In this document: positions 54,080 through 63,666 of the stretch, piece after piece
Layout of the letters: each line of letters begins with the position of its first letter
Position numbering within the stretch: position 1 is the first letter of the stretch
Assembly (NCBI GenBank): GCA_944393225.1
Contig: CALXZK010000006.1
Coordinates: forward strand, 1 to 64,000
DNA length: 64,000 nucleotides
Direction of reading: 5' to 3'
From: an uncultured Alphaproteobacteria bacterium
GTDB taxonomy: Bacteria; Pseudomonadota; Alphaproteobacteria; RF32; CAG-239
Position numbers and translations under genes: made by a program
Notes under the pieces: generated by a model
Database searches by the model: none
Told to the model about the DNA's origin: nothing
Seen by the model: the letters and a program-made list of their open reading frames with translations, nothing else

Positions 54080-54461
54080 GCTTTGGGAGCGTTATGTAAA
54101 CAGCCCTTACAATCACCAGCTTCGAGCATTGTGGTATTATATTGCTTGCGAAAATGCCAATCTTAAGATTGAACGCAAACACCTAATTAAGTTAGAAAAA
54201 TATGCTGAAAACCCGGATGAATGTATGATTAAGGTATACAAAACCAAATATAACCTTCATCCGGGGACAGAAATTACTAAAACCTTCCGCAACCATCAAT
54301 ACAAAGTTATTATAAATGAAGCAAATAATTTTATTTTTGAGGGCAAACATTATAAAACTCTATCGGCAGTTGCCAAAGAAATATGTGGAATAAAAGTATC
54401 AGGCTATGACTTCTTTGGCTTAAACAACAAACGAGCATTAAAGGAGGCAACACATGACTAG
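54009..54461 (+). CDS. DUF2924 family protein
   Basis: A 150-residue protein: NIEELKKLSQKKQAELWERY, then NHQLRALWYYIACENANLK, LHPGTEITKTFRNHQYKVII and HYKTLSAVAKEICG, the DUF2924 pattern. In Alphaproteobacteria such genes sit directly before large serine recombinases, as here (8 bases overlap). It may aid recombinase regulation or DNA binding; not known. Confidence 0.88.
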   Translation: MKRKIHLPKNIEELKKLSQKKQAELWERYVNSPYNHQLRALWYYIACENANLKIERKHLIKLEKYAENPDECMIKVYKTKYNLHPGTEITKTFRNHQYKVIINEANNFIFEGKHYKTLSAVAKEICGIKVSGYDFFGLNNKRALKEATHD

Positions 54462-56091
54462 AATAAATTGTGCCGTCTATGTTCGTAAATCTACCGAAAA
54501 AGGATTGGAGCTTGAGTTTAATTCATTGCACAATCAAGAAGAAGCATGCCGAAGCTATATATTATCACAAGCCTTTAACAACTGGGAGTATTTCAAAACT
54601 TATATCGATGGCGGAATTTCCGGTGGCACCATGGAACGTCCGGCCTTAAAACAAATGCTTGAAGATATTCGGCATGGATTAATACAGACAGTGGTGGTTT
54701 ATAAAGTCGACCGTTTGTCCCGCTCAATTATGGACTTCCATAATATGATGAAAGAATTCGATAAATATGGTTGCAGCTTTGTTTCAATTACTCAAGCCTT
54801 TGACACGTCGACTTCCATGGGCAAGCTAACGCTAAACATGCTGCTATCATTTGCTCAATTTGAGCGAGAGGTGTCTTCGGAACGTGTCCGTGATAAAATC
54901 CGTGCCAGTAAAGCCAAAGGCCTATGGACTGGAGGGATTCCTAAACTAGGTTATGATATTATAGATAAAAAACTGGTTATAAATTCAATAGAAGCTGAAC
55001 AGGTAAAAGATATTTTTGAAAGCTATTTAAAATGTGAATCTTTGGTAGAACTTGAAACCTTTGTCCAAACCAAAGGAATTACTCATAAACATTGGATTAC
55101 TAATAAAGGTGTTGAGAAAGGTGGAAAACCATTAAAAACATCGGCCTTACATAGGTTATTGCATGAAAAAATATATTTAGGTTTAATTGAAAACAAGAAA
55201 ACAGGACAAACTTTCAAAGGACACCATCAAGCAATTATCTCCAAAGAATTATGGGAGCAGGTACAAAATAAGCTGAAAGAAAATGATAAATGCAAAAATC
55301 CCAATCATGTGCCAAATAATAATTTACTTACCGGAAAGCTGTTTAACACAGAAGGAACCGCCTTTGGCAACCAAGCAAACAGCAAAAAGAAAAGTACAAA
55401 ACGCCATTATTACGCAATAAAAGGTTTATTCTTGCCAACAGAGCAAATTGATAAACTTACAAAAGAAGCAATAAGCGAAATTCTTAACAGTAACCTCAAT
55501 GGACTAAACAAAGACAGTTCACTTGCTTTAAAGTTAATAAATTTTGCAGATATGGACTATCTGAAACAGCGTAACTTTATCCGTAACTTTGTTAACAAAA
55601 TAATTTATCAAAAAGATCACTTAACATTCTTTTTTAACACCGATCCTTTAATTCTATCAGCTTATACAGGCAATGCGTTAAACGAAAATAACAATCCATT
55701 AGACTTTATAGCCGATAATACCAACAATCAAATCATCTATGAAAAACAAGTGATTATTAATCGCGGATTATCAAGTAATGTCTATAATGCAGGAAAAGTT
55801 GGACTGATGAGTATCAATGATAACAATCGCCTCATTGTCCGTGCCTTAGCTTATGCTTGGAAATTTAAGAAACTCTACGAAAAGGGACTAAGCACCGATG
55901 ACATAGCAAAACAAGAAAAAATGTCGAAACGAACCATCTACAAATACTTAAATCTTGCCTACCTCTCACCAAGAATAATTAATCAACTTCTCGATGGAAC
56001 CTTAACCATTAACCTTCAAACACTTTTTGAAATCGCCTCTAAAAACCTGAGTTTTGACGAGCAGGAAAAGATGTTAGTAAAATTTGCTTGA
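54454..56091 (+). CDS. Large serine recombinase
   Basis: A 545-residue site-specific recombinase. The resolvase domain has the catalytic Ser in CAVYVRKSTEKG near 12, then YIDGGISGGTMERPALKQML and VVYKVDRLSRSIMDFHNMM near 90; the recombinase domain is GIPKLGYDI near 165 and the zinc-ribbon-like region and C-terminal coiled coil follow. The last part has an HTH (LSTDDIAKQEKMSKRTIYKYL). It probably mobilises the element from 49.5 to 56.1 kb. Confidence 0.93.
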   Translation: MTRINCAVYVRKSTEKGLELEFNSLHNQEEACRSYILSQAFNNWEYFKTYIDGGISGGTMERPALKQMLEDIRHGLIQTVVVYKVDRLSRSIMDFHNMMKEFDKYGCSFVSITQAFDTSTSMGKLTLNMLLSFAQFEREVSSERVRDKIRASKAKGLWTGGIPKLGYDIIDKKLVINSIEAEQVKDIFESYLKCESLVELETFVQTKGITHKHWITNKGVEKGGKPLKTSALHRLLHEKIYLGLIENKKTGQTFKGHHQAIISKELWEQVQNKLKENDKCKNPNHVPNNNLLTGKLFNTEGTAFGNQANSKKKSTKRHYYAIKGLFLPTEQIDKLTKEAISEILNSNLNGLNKDSSLALKLINFADMDYLKQRNFIRNFVNKIIYQKDHLTFFFNTDPLILSAYTGNALNENNNPLDFIADNTNNQIIYEKQVIINRGLSSNVYNAGKVGLMSINDNNRLIVRALAYAWKFKKLYEKGLSTDDIAKQEKMSKRTIYKYLNLAYLSPRIINQLLDGTLTINLQTLFEIASKNLSFDEQEKMLVKFA

Positions 56092-56130
56092 TTTTTTTTA
56101 ATATATTTATAACATAACACTATGCTAATG

Positions 56131-56218
56131 GCTAGCTAGCTCATCCGTGCAAAGATTTTATCAGCCACAGATAACATAAACCTTATGGGTTTATTATCTA
56201 ACCAACAGATTACGGATG
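56131..56218. repeat. Nested inverted repeats after the recombinase gene
   Basis: A self-complementary GCTAGCTAGC (56131-56140) is followed by CATCCGT (56142) that pairs with ACGGATG (56212). Inside, AGATAACATAAACC and GGTTTATTATCT form a hairpin with a bulge. TGCAAA(G)ATTTT occurs as a direct repeat (56148 and 56217). This may be an end site or regulator; the 173 bases hold no gene. Confidence 0.5.
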
Positions 56219-56264
56219 CAAAATTTATAGATAATAAGCTCAACCATTTAATAAGGAATATGTT

Positions 56265-56708
56265 ATGAACAACATTGAATATTTCAAACTACAAGCAAAG
56301 AACTTATATAAAGATTGGAAAAATAGGGAGCAAAAACTCTGTGTTTTCAATATAAAGGATTTGTTTTATATATATAATGTCAAAATAGATGAAAAACCAA
56401 CATTAATGAGAGCTCAACATTTACTTGCTTTAGCTCTAGGGCGCAATAAATGGGCTGACCTTATTAATGAAGCTGACGAGAAACTTAGCTATACTCGTGA
56501 GATTATGGAAGCTGAGAGGCTAGAATTTAAAGAAACAAAAATAGAAAATACAATAGAAAATACAGCAGAAAACATTAACGAGAATGGTTATACTGGAGAA
56601 GTTGAGTGCCTACATTGTGGACAACGCTTTCCAATAAACAAACCAAACCATTTACCTAGTTGTGATGGTGAAGAATGGGATTTAGTTCCAGTCGAGGAAT
56701 TAGACTAA
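56265..56708 (+). CDS. Glyoxalase_8-like domain protein with CxxC tail
   Basis: A 147-residue protein. The N-terminus (YFKLQAKNLYKDWKNREQ) and RAQHLLALALGRNKWADLIN near 45 match small cytoplasmic proteins of the PF20066 (Glyoxalase_8) type. The C-terminus has VECLHCGQRFPINKPNHLPS and a further C, a zinc-ribbon half. Function is unknown. It lies between the recombinase element and tRNA-Ser, and is probably island cargo. A terminator follows. Confidence 0.65.
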   Translation: MNNIEYFKLQAKNLYKDWKNREQKLCVFNIKDLFYIYNVKIDEKPTLMRAQHLLALALGRNKWADLINEADEKLSYTREIMEAERLEFKETKIENTIENTAENINENGYTGEVECLHCGQRFPINKPNHLPSCDGEEWDLVPVEELD

Positions 56709-56724
56709 ACAACATACATTGTTT

Positions 56725-56759
56725 TTAGTGGGCTACTATAAATCTTAGTAGCCCACTAA
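56725..56759 (+). terminator. Terminator-like hairpin
   Basis: Perfect 14-bp stem TTAGTGGGCTACTA / TAGTAGCCCACTAA after the PF20066-like gene. The 3' T run is short, so strength is uncertain. Confidence 0.65.
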
Positions 56760-56887
56760 TTTGACTCTGCAAAAAACGGCAATGTATGTAACTGCCGGAA
56801 ATTTTGCGTTTTTTGATTTTAAATGAGCTTACCATAGTCAATTTAGCAAAGTCAACCGCCAGCAAAGCCCGCAATACCGCCAGATAC

Positions 56888-56917
56888 AAAAAAAGACGCT
56901 ATTTTCAAGCGTCCTTT
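56888..56917 (-). terminator. Terminator of tRNA-Ser
   Basis: On the reverse strand, stem GACGCT / AGCGTC with flanking A/T runs, 10 bases after the tRNA-Ser CCA end. Confidence 0.75.
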
Positions 56918-56926
56918 CAACTAAAC

Positions 56927-57018
56927 TGGCGGAGAGATAGGGATTCGAACCCTAGGTACCCGTTACCGAGCACAATTGATTTCGAGTCAACCGCATTCGA
57001 CCACTCTGCCATCTCTCC
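56927..57018 (-). tRNA. tRNA-Ser (CGA)
   Basis: The reverse strand begins GGAGAGATGGCAGAGTGG, has anticodon loop CTCGAAA (anticodon CGA), a long variable arm as expected for tRNA-Ser, T-arm GGGTTCGAATCCC and encoded CCA. It forms the right edge of the island. Confidence 0.95.
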
Positions 57019-57031
57019 ATTTCTTTTGATA

Positions 57032-57060
57032 CTAATAAATTTTATTCTCTCTTTTGGCAA
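57032..57060 (-). promoter_or_regulatory. Likely promoter of tRNA-Ser
   Basis: On the reverse strand TTGCCA (57055-57060), 17 bases, then TATTAG (57032-57037), 13 bases before the tRNA 5' end. Confidence 0.5.
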
Positions 57061-57092
57061 GAATTATTTTCTTTCTTCCGCAACTAATCTGC

Positions 57093-57674
57093 CTACTCAC
57101 GACCTTCATCTTCTATCCCGCATCTCCGCAGTCTTTCGATCTGAGCGGCTTTTTCTTTTTCATCTATTCCCTCTTCTGCACTATGAACAATTCTTTGACT
57201 AACCGGATGCCAATTTTTTTCTTCTTTCAGCATCTGTTTTACCTCAGAATAAGTTTGCTTAAAAGAACGTGTTTCTTCTTGTCTGGCATCACGACCTTCT
57301 TCAATATGCTCGTTTGCTTTATCTCGTTGCGTTTCAGAAACCTGCAACGGCATAATTAATATGCCGACAACATGATTAAATAACTGTTCTTCAAAGCTAA
57401 AACGACGATTCAAGCGAATTCTGACTTCTTCTTTATTATCATATCCAAAAACTTTAGATGGAAGCAAAGCCACCAAATCGTCACACCGTTCAAAAACCAA
57501 CAAACCACGAACCAGACACAATACTTTTTCATCAGTGTCCTGACATACAAACTCAATAACATCATTCAGCTTGATTTTCTGATGATCTTCATCAAAAAGT
57601 TTGACTTCAACACGTTTTGTTCCATTAACAATTTTATCAAAAGAAAAACGCATAAGATACATTGTATGTTTCAT
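57093..57674 (-). CDS. ASCH-domain protein
   Basis: A 193-residue protein starting MKHTMYLMRFSFDKIVNGTK, then RVEVKLFDEDHQKIKLNDVI and VRGLLVFERCDDLVALL, the beta-barrel ASCH (PUA-like) pattern that binds RNA or nucleotides. The C-terminal third is charged and coiled (EQLFNHVVGILIMP, then ETRSFKQTYSEVKQMLKEEK). The start is set at MKHTM with GGAGC 8 bases upstream; 16 more codons are open upstream. Function unknown. Confidence 0.75.
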   Translation of the reverse strand: MKHTMYLMRFSFDKIVNGTKRVEVKLFDEDHQKIKLNDVIEFVCQDTDEKVLCLVRGLLVFERCDDLVALLPSKVFGYDNKEEVRIRLNRRFSFEEQLFNHVVGILIMPLQVSETQRDKANEHIEEGRDARQEETRSFKQTYSEVKQMLKEEKNWHPVSQRIVHSAEEGIDEKEKAAQIERLRRCGIEDEGRE

Positions 57675-57798
57675 TTTTTTGCTCCGGTTTGAATAAAAAT
57701 AAAATAAACCAGAAAAAAGCAACTTTCAAATATTTAGTGGGTCGACAATTAAAAAATATAATGTTATATGTAAATTGAATCTAGAATAAGAGGAACAT

Positions 57799-58320
57799 AT
57801 GAAAAAGCTTTTAACAACATTTGCCTTGTTTTTTATGACAATCACTTCAACGCCGGCACAAGCAGACTTAGTGCTAGGGGCAGATGTTTACAGAACATTT
57901 ATTGACACCAGCCAAGAGTTTGATAGCTATACAGAAAGCGATTATGACACAATTGCCGCTGTTTTGGGTTTTGATTTTAATGGTGTTGGCATTGAAGGCT
58001 TTTATCAGATGTCAGATGACGTTACCAACAGTCATAACTTCAATAGCAAAACAACAGCCTATGGTGCAGACTTTGTTTTAAGATTACCCACCTCCGAATA
58101 TTTGGATTTTGTGACATCAATCGGATATATAAACTATAAGCTGGAAAACCAATTGCGCGATTTGGAAAGCGATGGCTTGCGCATTGGTGTTGGTTTCCAA
58201 TTCAACTTCAATAAACATATGGCTATAAGAGCAATGTATCACTACTCTGCTCTAACGGAAGAAGTAGATAACCTCAAAAGCATCAATGAAATCAGCGCCG
58301 GTGTTCGTTTCAGATTCTAA
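57799..58320 (+). CDS. Small outer membrane beta-barrel protein
   Basis: A 173-residue protein with a signal peptide (MKKLLTTFALFFMTITSTPA, cut near AQA) and alternating strands (IAAVLGFDFNGVGIEGFYQM, LRIGVGFQFNFNKHMAIRAM). The C-terminus ends in Phe (GVRFRF), the usual outer membrane insertion signal, so an OmpA/OmpW-like eight-stranded barrel is likely. AGAGGAAC precedes the start. Its stop overlaps that of the convergent gene. Confidence 0.85.
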   Translation: MKKLLTTFALFFMTITSTPAQADLVLGADVYRTFIDTSQEFDSYTESDYDTIAAVLGFDFNGVGIEGFYQMSDDVTNSHNFNSKTTAYGADFVLRLPTSEYLDFVTSIGYINYKLENQLRDLESDGLRIGVGFQFNFNKHMAIRAMYHYSALTEEVDNLKSINEISAGVRFRF

Positions 58321-58790
58321 TCAAAAACGGCATAAATTTTTTCCCAGAAATGCTTTTTTTCTTGTTTGAATGCAAAATATTTAAACAGCAAAAAGTTTGC
58401 TAATGTTATCACAAACAAAATAAGCGCTTGAGAAAGGTATGGATTAAATCCGTTCTTCTCAACAAAAATCCATAAAAAGAAAGAATTGATAACATAGCCA
58501 ATAGCCAAAATCATTGTTGATTTGAAATATTCTTTCAAATGATTTCCTTCGGTAGCAAATACCAAAATTTTATAACCGATAAAAGCCGTAAAAGAAGACA
58601 AGAGCCAAGACAAAAGCAAATTAAGCTGATAATTTTGACGATACATCAAAGTCAAAACAAAAAAGACCAGATATTTAAACACTACATTGGTCAAAGCAAC
58701 CGTCAAATAGCGCCAACGCTCATCAATATCAAACCAATGATCAATATAAGACTTTTCTTGAACGAACCAAGTTTTTAAATTCTGCAACAT
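58317..58790 (-). CDS. GtrA family membrane protein
   Basis: A 157-residue protein with four hydrophobic segments (YLTVALTNVVFKYLVFFVLT, LLLSWLLSSFTAFIGYKILVF, STMILAIGYVINSFFLWIFV, ALILFVITLANFLLFKYFAF). This GtrA pattern belongs to flippase-like proteins that help transfer lipid-linked sugars. It fits with the glycan genes that follow on the same strand. Confidence 0.88.
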   Translation of the reverse strand: MLQNLKTWFVQEKSYIDHWFDIDERWRYLTVALTNVVFKYLVFFVLTLMYRQNYQLNLLLSWLLSSFTAFIGYKILVFATEGNHLKEYFKSTMILAIGYVINSFFLWIFVEKNGFNPYLSQALILFVITLANFLLFKYFAFKQEKKHFWEKIYAVFD

Positions 58791-58893
58791 ATATTTTCTC
58801 CGTAAACATTCAGATAAAAATATAGTTAACTTGTTACAATTTACAAGACATCTTTCCTAAAACGAAACAAACTTATTTTAATGTTCTTAAAAT

Positions 58894-59838
58894 TTACTTT
58901 GTATAAACAATATATTGCTTACCAAATAATTCTAAAACATATTTCTTTTGAAGAATACTTTTCATTTTATAAAACTTAATAATTCCACCTATCTTAAACT
59001 GCATTTTTAGCTGATAGATATTTTCATCAAAGACTCGTTTCCATTTTTCTTCCCCTTTTTGCTCAACTATTTTTTTCTCATACAAAATTGTTTTTTTTGT
59101 TACCGCTTTCATGTATTTTTTATTTTGCGCGGTATTCTGACTATGCCACCGATAAGAAAATAAAATCTCGTTAAGAAAACCATACCTTCCTAACTTGCTC
59201 ATTTGTAAATGCATATACCAATCTTCAAGAGGAGCCTCAGAGGTAAATGGAGAAATACTTTTTAATGCCTTTGCCCTGCTTAAATAACCATTGGGAATAT
59301 AATTACCTTTAAGTAAAGAGTGATAAGCCCCAAAATCTTCACAATATTTTTGCAAATGCAAAAACTGAGCAAAAGTTTTATATTGTCCTTGCTCTAAAGG
59401 TAATACATTTCGGTTTTTATCCCAGCTAACTCTACAGTTTTGATCATCTATAAATTCATTATCACCAACTACTAACACATAGTTAGGATGTTCTTCAAGA
59501 AAACGAACTTGTTTTTCAATTGCTTGAGGTTTGGATAAATCATCCGATGCTATCGAATAAATATATTTACCCTGAGCTTCTGCGATAATTTTATTTGATG
59601 TTATGGCACAACCAACATTTGGTTGTGTTTGGGCATAGGTTCGAACAAAACGTTTTTCACATTCTGGCAACAATTTCTGAATTTCATTCCATGTAGAATC
59701 TGGAGAACCATCATCAATTATAATTAATTCTATATTTTTATACGTTTGTGCCATAATTGAGCGAATTGTTTGTTCAACAAAACGCTCATGATTGTAGGCT
59801 GGGATTAAAACGGAAACTAAAGGATTATTTCCAGGCAT
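58894..59838 (-). CDS. Family 2 glycosyltransferase
   Basis: A 314-residue GT-A enzyme: [38 protein letters not shown] and [20 protein letters not shown], the nucleotide-sugar site and DxD-like motif (ASDD). The C-terminal part is basic with short amphipathic helices, so it may bind the membrane. It overlaps the aminotransferase by 14 bases, so the leftward cluster is an operon. Confidence 0.92.
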   Translation of the reverse strand: MPGNNPLVSVLIPAYNHERFVEQTIRSIMAQTYKNIELIIIDDGSPDSTWNEIQKLLPECEKRFVRTYAQTQPNVGCAITSNKIIAEAQGKYIYSIASDDLSKPQAIEKQVRFLEEHPNYVLVVGDNEFIDDQNCRVSWDKNRNVLPLEQGQYKTFAQFLHLQKYCEDFGAYHSLLKGNYIPNGYLSRAKALKSISPFTSEAPLEDWYMHLQMSKLGRYGFLNEILFSYRWHSQNTAQNKKYMKAVTKKTILYEKKIVEQKGEEKWKRVFDENIYQLKMQFKIGGIIKFYKMKSILQKKYVLELFGKQYIVYTK

Positions 59839-60913
59839 TTATAACCTCAACAACTTTTTGAACTTCCGTATTTGTCATAACAGGAGACATTGGAAGAGAA
59901 ATAACTGTCTTATGAATTTCTTCTGTAATTGGGAAAGACAAATTATTCCACTCTGCATAAGCTGGTTGTTTGTGCGGAGGTGTTGGATAATGTATTAAAG
60001 TTTGAATTTCATTATTTAATAAATATTGCTGAAACATATCTCTATTTTGTGTACGCACCGCAAAAATATGCCAAACAGCAGCTGCTTCATCATAAGTTTG
60101 AGGCAAAATAACTTTAGGATTTTTAATATTTTCTCGATAATATTTAGCAATTTCTCGACGACGATTATTGTCAGCATCTAAATGAGGAAGTTTAATATCT
60201 AAAACTGCTGCTTGAATTTCATCAAGACGAGAATTAAGTCCTTTATAAATATGGTGATATTTTCTATCTGAGCCATAATTTCCGAGAGCTTTTATTTTTA
60301 AATAAATTTCTTCACTATTTGTTGTAACGGCACCGCCATCACCCATACACCCCAAATTTTTTCCGGGATAAAAAGAAAATGCCGCCGCATCAGAAAGATT
60401 TCCGGTCCTTCTTCCTTGATACATAGCCCCGTGAGCTTGAGCTGCATCTTCAAAAACTTTTAGATTATATTTTTTAGCTAAATCCCAAATTTTTTGCATT
60501 TGGACAGCTTGTCCATATAAATGGACAACCATAATTGCTTTGGTTTTGGGCGTGATCTTTTCTTCAATTAAATCGGGATTGATATTGTATGTATTAATAT
60601 CAGGTTCAACCAACACCGGAGTGCAACCATTATCCGTAATTGCAAGAATTGTAGCAATATAAGTATTGGCAGGAACAATGATTTCATCCCCATCACCAAA
60701 ACCATGCGCTTTAATAATCAAGCGCAAAGCATCTAAGCCATTGGCTACGCCAACAGCATATTTCGTTCCGCAATAGGCAGCAAAATTTTTAGCAAAAGAA
60801 TCATTTTCTTCTCCTTGCAAATACCAACCTTTATCTAAGATTTTTTTAATTTTAGAATCGATTTCGTTTCTAAAACGATTATTTACTTTTTCCAAATCTA
60901 AAAATTTAATCAT
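59825..60913 (-). CDS. DegT/DnrJ/EryC1/StrS family sugar aminotransferase
   Basis: A 362-residue PLP enzyme that converts a keto-sugar nucleotide to an aminosugar. [20 protein letters not shown] near 48, [17 protein letters not shown] near 165 and [17 protein letters not shown] near 188 hold the PLP site; Lys 193 or so forms the Schiff base. [20 protein letters not shown] is the usual substrate loop. The sugar is unknown (an FdtB/QdtB-like role is possible). Confidence 0.93.
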   Translation of the reverse strand: MIKFLDLEKVNNRFRNEIDSKIKKILDKGWYLQGEENDSFAKNFAAYCGTKYAVGVANGLDALRLIIKAHGFGDGDEIIVPANTYIATILAITDNGCTPVLVEPDINTYNINPDLIEEKITPKTKAIMVVHLYGQAVQMQKIWDLAKKYNLKVFEDAAQAHGAMYQGRRTGNLSDAAAFSFYPGKNLGCMGDGGAVTTNSEEIYLKIKALGNYGSDRKYHHIYKGLNSRLDEIQAAVLDIKLPHLDADNNRRREIAKYYRENIKNPKVILPQTYDEAAAVWHIFAVRTQNRDMFQQYLLNNEIQTLIHYPTPPHKQPAYAEWNNLSFPITEEIHKTVISLPMSPVMTNTEVQKVVEVINAWK

Positions 60914-60939
60914 TGTATCATGCCCTATATATAATTTAT

Positions 60940-62448
60940 TTATGAAATTCTTTCAGATATTGCATACTTATTTTTGCACTCTTCTTTCACATGGTCATTC
61001 GTAGACTCATAAAAAGAATATCTACCCCACCAGTTTGTTTCAAATACTTTTATACCAAAAAAATAAAAAGAATTTTTAGGACCCTCTTTTTTTATTTTAA
61101 AAAACGGAATACCCAAAAAATAAAATTTTGTTTTTGTAAAGGTATAACAAAACTTCATAAAAGGAACACCCATAAGATAATATCTTACTTTTCCATTATG
61201 ATGCTTAATCTTTAAAAAAGAAATTCCCAAAAATTTATATGTTTGTACCGCCAACCCACATTTATCATTATAGGGTAAAAATTTTAATACCTTTTTCAAT
61301 TTTTCATAAGTAAGTGTTGTTTGACAAATTGCCTCTAAAAATTTACTTCCACAATATTCTATAGATCCATATGTTTGAGTATAAAACTTCTGCCCTTCTT
61401 CTCCAATAGCTTTACGTTTTTTGGAATCACATGCATCATCCAACATAGACTTAAATGTTTTTAATTTTTTATACATTCCATCAAACATCTTATTATCATC
61501 TAAAGGCGTACCGCAACAACCACCTTCCATATCGCTTAGCCAAAGGAATTTATCAATAGTAATTGGCGTTGCTGATTGCGGAGCCATAATAACCGGTATA
61601 GATAATGCTCCGATATTCAATGTTGACGTTCCCATTGCAACGCCAACATCCGCATTTTCTTGTAGATATTTAGTTAAATCATCTGCCGTCAATACTCCGG
61701 TAAAAATAAATTCAATATCTTGGCTATATTTGCTCGCATAATCTTTTATATCTTTTTCCAAAGGACCATTTCCTATTAAATGAAATCTTTTTTTCTTTGA
61801 TGTTTTATATGCAGCAAAATTATCAATAATATTGTATATGGCATATTTTTTTGACCCGGCAAACCGCCCTAACCAAACCAAATTAAGTTCGCTATCCGGT
61901 GTAATCTTTGCATAATATTTTGCTTTCGGGGTATAATAAAATAAAGGCATATAAATCTGTTTGAACTCCTGTTTTAATTGCTGACAAGCTGCTATATAGC
62001 AACCGACATCAATAAAACTAGCGCCATTATTTTCCTTCAATAATTGTGCAACTGCTTTCTTTGTTTTCTTTTCAAACAAGATATCCCAACCAAAAACAGC
62101 CTCCCATACATCCACTTGGATTCGAATATTTTTTCCTTTAATGGATTTAACACAACCTAAATGATCTGCCCCTGCAAAAATAATAGAATCATCATCTAAA
62201 GTCCAAGAAGCTTGATCGTAGTCTATATAATGAATATCTTCATTTGAAAAAAATTTTTTACAAGTACGAGACAGCATTCCATCTGTAAAATCAATAATTC
62301 CTATTTTAATATCAGTATACGCCAATAAATATTCTATCATGCGACAAACATATGTTTCACCACCACCAACTAAATAAACTGGAAACATGAAGTAGATACG
62401 TTTAGGTTTGTTCGCATTTTCTATAAAATTTAAATTTGTTTTTTTCAT
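60940..62448 (-). CDS. Glycosyltransferase with C-terminal repeats
   Basis: A 502-residue protein. The GT-B part starts [20 protein letters not shown] and has [19 protein letters not shown] near 190 and [13 protein letters not shown] near 225, typical of GT4-like enzymes. The last 100 residues carry short repeats: [36 protein letters not shown] and [10 protein letters not shown], a pattern seen in some capsule or LPS glycosyltransferases. The Glu residues for nucleotide sugar are less clear. The substrate is unknown. Confidence 0.8.
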   Translation of the reverse strand: MKKTNLNFIENANKPKRIYFMFPVYLVGGGETYVCRMIEYLLAYTDIKIGIIDFTDGMLSRTCKKFFSNEDIHYIDYDQASWTLDDDSIIFAGADHLGCVKSIKGKNIRIQVDVWEAVFGWDILFEKKTKKAVAQLLKENNGASFIDVGCYIAACQQLKQEFKQIYMPLFYYTPKAKYYAKITPDSELNLVWLGRFAGSKKYAIYNIIDNFAAYKTSKKKRFHLIGNGPLEKDIKDYASKYSQDIEFIFTGVLTADDLTKYLQENADVGVAMGTSTLNIGALSIPVIMAPQSATPITIDKFLWLSDMEGGCCGTPLDDNKMFDGMYKKLKTFKSMLDDACDSKKRKAIGEEGQKFYTQTYGSIEYCGSKFLEAICQTTLTYEKLKKVLKFLPYNDKCGLAVQTYKFLGISFLKIKHHNGKVRYYLMGVPFMKFCYTFTKTKFYFLGIPFFKIKKEGPKNSFYFFGIKVFETNWWGRYSFYESTNDHVKEECKNKYAISERIS

Positions 62449-63666
62449 TCAACTAATCCTTATAACTCTAGACATTTCTCTAATCAAATCATAACCATCC
62501 CAAATCAAAGAAAAATCCATAGATTTTCCCAAAGGAACAGCTCTATCAACCCCTTGAGGACGATAATTTTTCATAAAATGATTTATCTCTGCAGCAGAAA
62601 TTCCATAATAAGTCATCGTCTGACATTTTACGGAACACAAAGGAAGAATATCTGCCAGTTCTTTTGCCTCATACTCAAAAAAGAAACCGCTATTATATTT
62701 ATATTCCATCAAATCTTCATCGAGCGAAGATAAAGAAATTCGCATAATCAAATTATCTTGCTTAGGATACAAACAAACATCTTTTTCAGAAGCAACTTTA
62801 TAAAATGCCGCTAACTTTCCAACAGCTTGCACTGCTGACAAATTATATTTTTCATCAGCCAACTGATGGACTGCCTCCCAAAAATATTCTTGCGCCTCTT
62901 TCACCTTTTTTCCGAGCCACACCAAAACTCGCGGAGACGTGCAAGCATTTTGATCAGAAAAGAACGTATCATTATAAAAATTTTGAGCTAGTTGCTTGAT
63001 ATTTTCTGTTTTTAAAACTGCATCAGCATCCAAAACGGCAAAAGAATATCTATCTGCAAAAGTAATTTCATTAGCTCTGGGAGGAAGAACGGACTCTCTG
63101 ATATGGCTAATAGTTTCATCTCCACCCCAAATAACTCTTGTCATACAAATTGATGAAAAATAATCCGTAATTTCTTTGGTTGATTTGTACCGCACCATAA
63201 CCACAAAAGGCTTCATTTCCGGCATTTTTTCTAAAGCAGCATTCACGGCGCGACAAATAATATCTACTTGCTCAAAATCTTTGGCTGGTAAACGAATAAT
63301 ATTTTTATTTCCGGCCAACAAGCCTGCCGCAAAACTAAATGCAAAATTAACCGGAACATTGGATGGCGTGCTGTGAAAAGCAATTCCTTTTCCTAAACGC
63401 AATTCATCATGAACATAATTTTCTTTTTCTTTAAGTAATGCGGCTTTTCGACACCAAAAAGCAAAAGTCACTACATCAGAAAAAGCTTTTCCTGTTTTCA
63501 ACAATGTTGATGAAATCAAATTTAAAAACTCGATTGCCGATTCGGAAAATATAGGCAAGGAAGGTGCTTTTTGCATATCTTCCAAAGATTGATAATTACC
63601 GACGGCAAAAAACAAATCATTAAAACTTTGCGGCATAGGTATCACTACATCCTCTAATTTCTGCAT
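62449..63666 (-). CDS. LuxC-like acyl-CoA reductase
   Basis: A 405-residue protein of the aldehyde-dehydrogenase-like LuxC (PF05893) group: LGKGIAFHSTPSNVPVNFAF, then FAAGLLAGNKNIIRLPAKDF (NADPH-site region), SDQNACTSPRVLVWLGKKV with the catalytic Cys near 240. In luminous bacteria LuxC and LuxE reduce fatty acids; here the pair lies in a surface-glycan operon, so the substrate may be an acyl group on a sugar or lipid. It overlaps luxE-like gene by 47 bases. Confidence 0.87.
   Translation of the reverse strand: MQKLEDVVIPMPQSFNDLFFAVGNYQSLEDMQKAPSLPIFSESAIEFLNLISSTLLKTGKAFSDVVTFAFWCRKAALLKEKENYVHDELRLGKGIAFHSTPSNVPVNFAFSFAAGLLAGNKNIIRLPAKDFEQVDIICRAVNAALEKMPEMKPFVVMVRYKSTKEITDYFSSICMTRVIWGGDETISHIRESVLPPRANEITFADRYSFAVLDADAVLKTENIKQLAQNFYNDTFFSDQNACTSPRVLVWLGKKVKEAQEYFWEAVHQLADEKYNLSAVQAVGKLAAFYKVASEKDVCLYPKQDNLIMRISLSSLDEDLMEYKYNSGFFFEYEAKELADILPLCSVKCQTMTYYGISAAEINHFMKNYRPQGVDRAVPLGKSMDFSLIWDGYDLIREMSRVIRIS

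Noticed and set aside
49528..56091. Complete prophage
   Set aside because: Only terminase and small DUF5681 genes are phage-like; no portal, capsid, tail or lysis gene is present.
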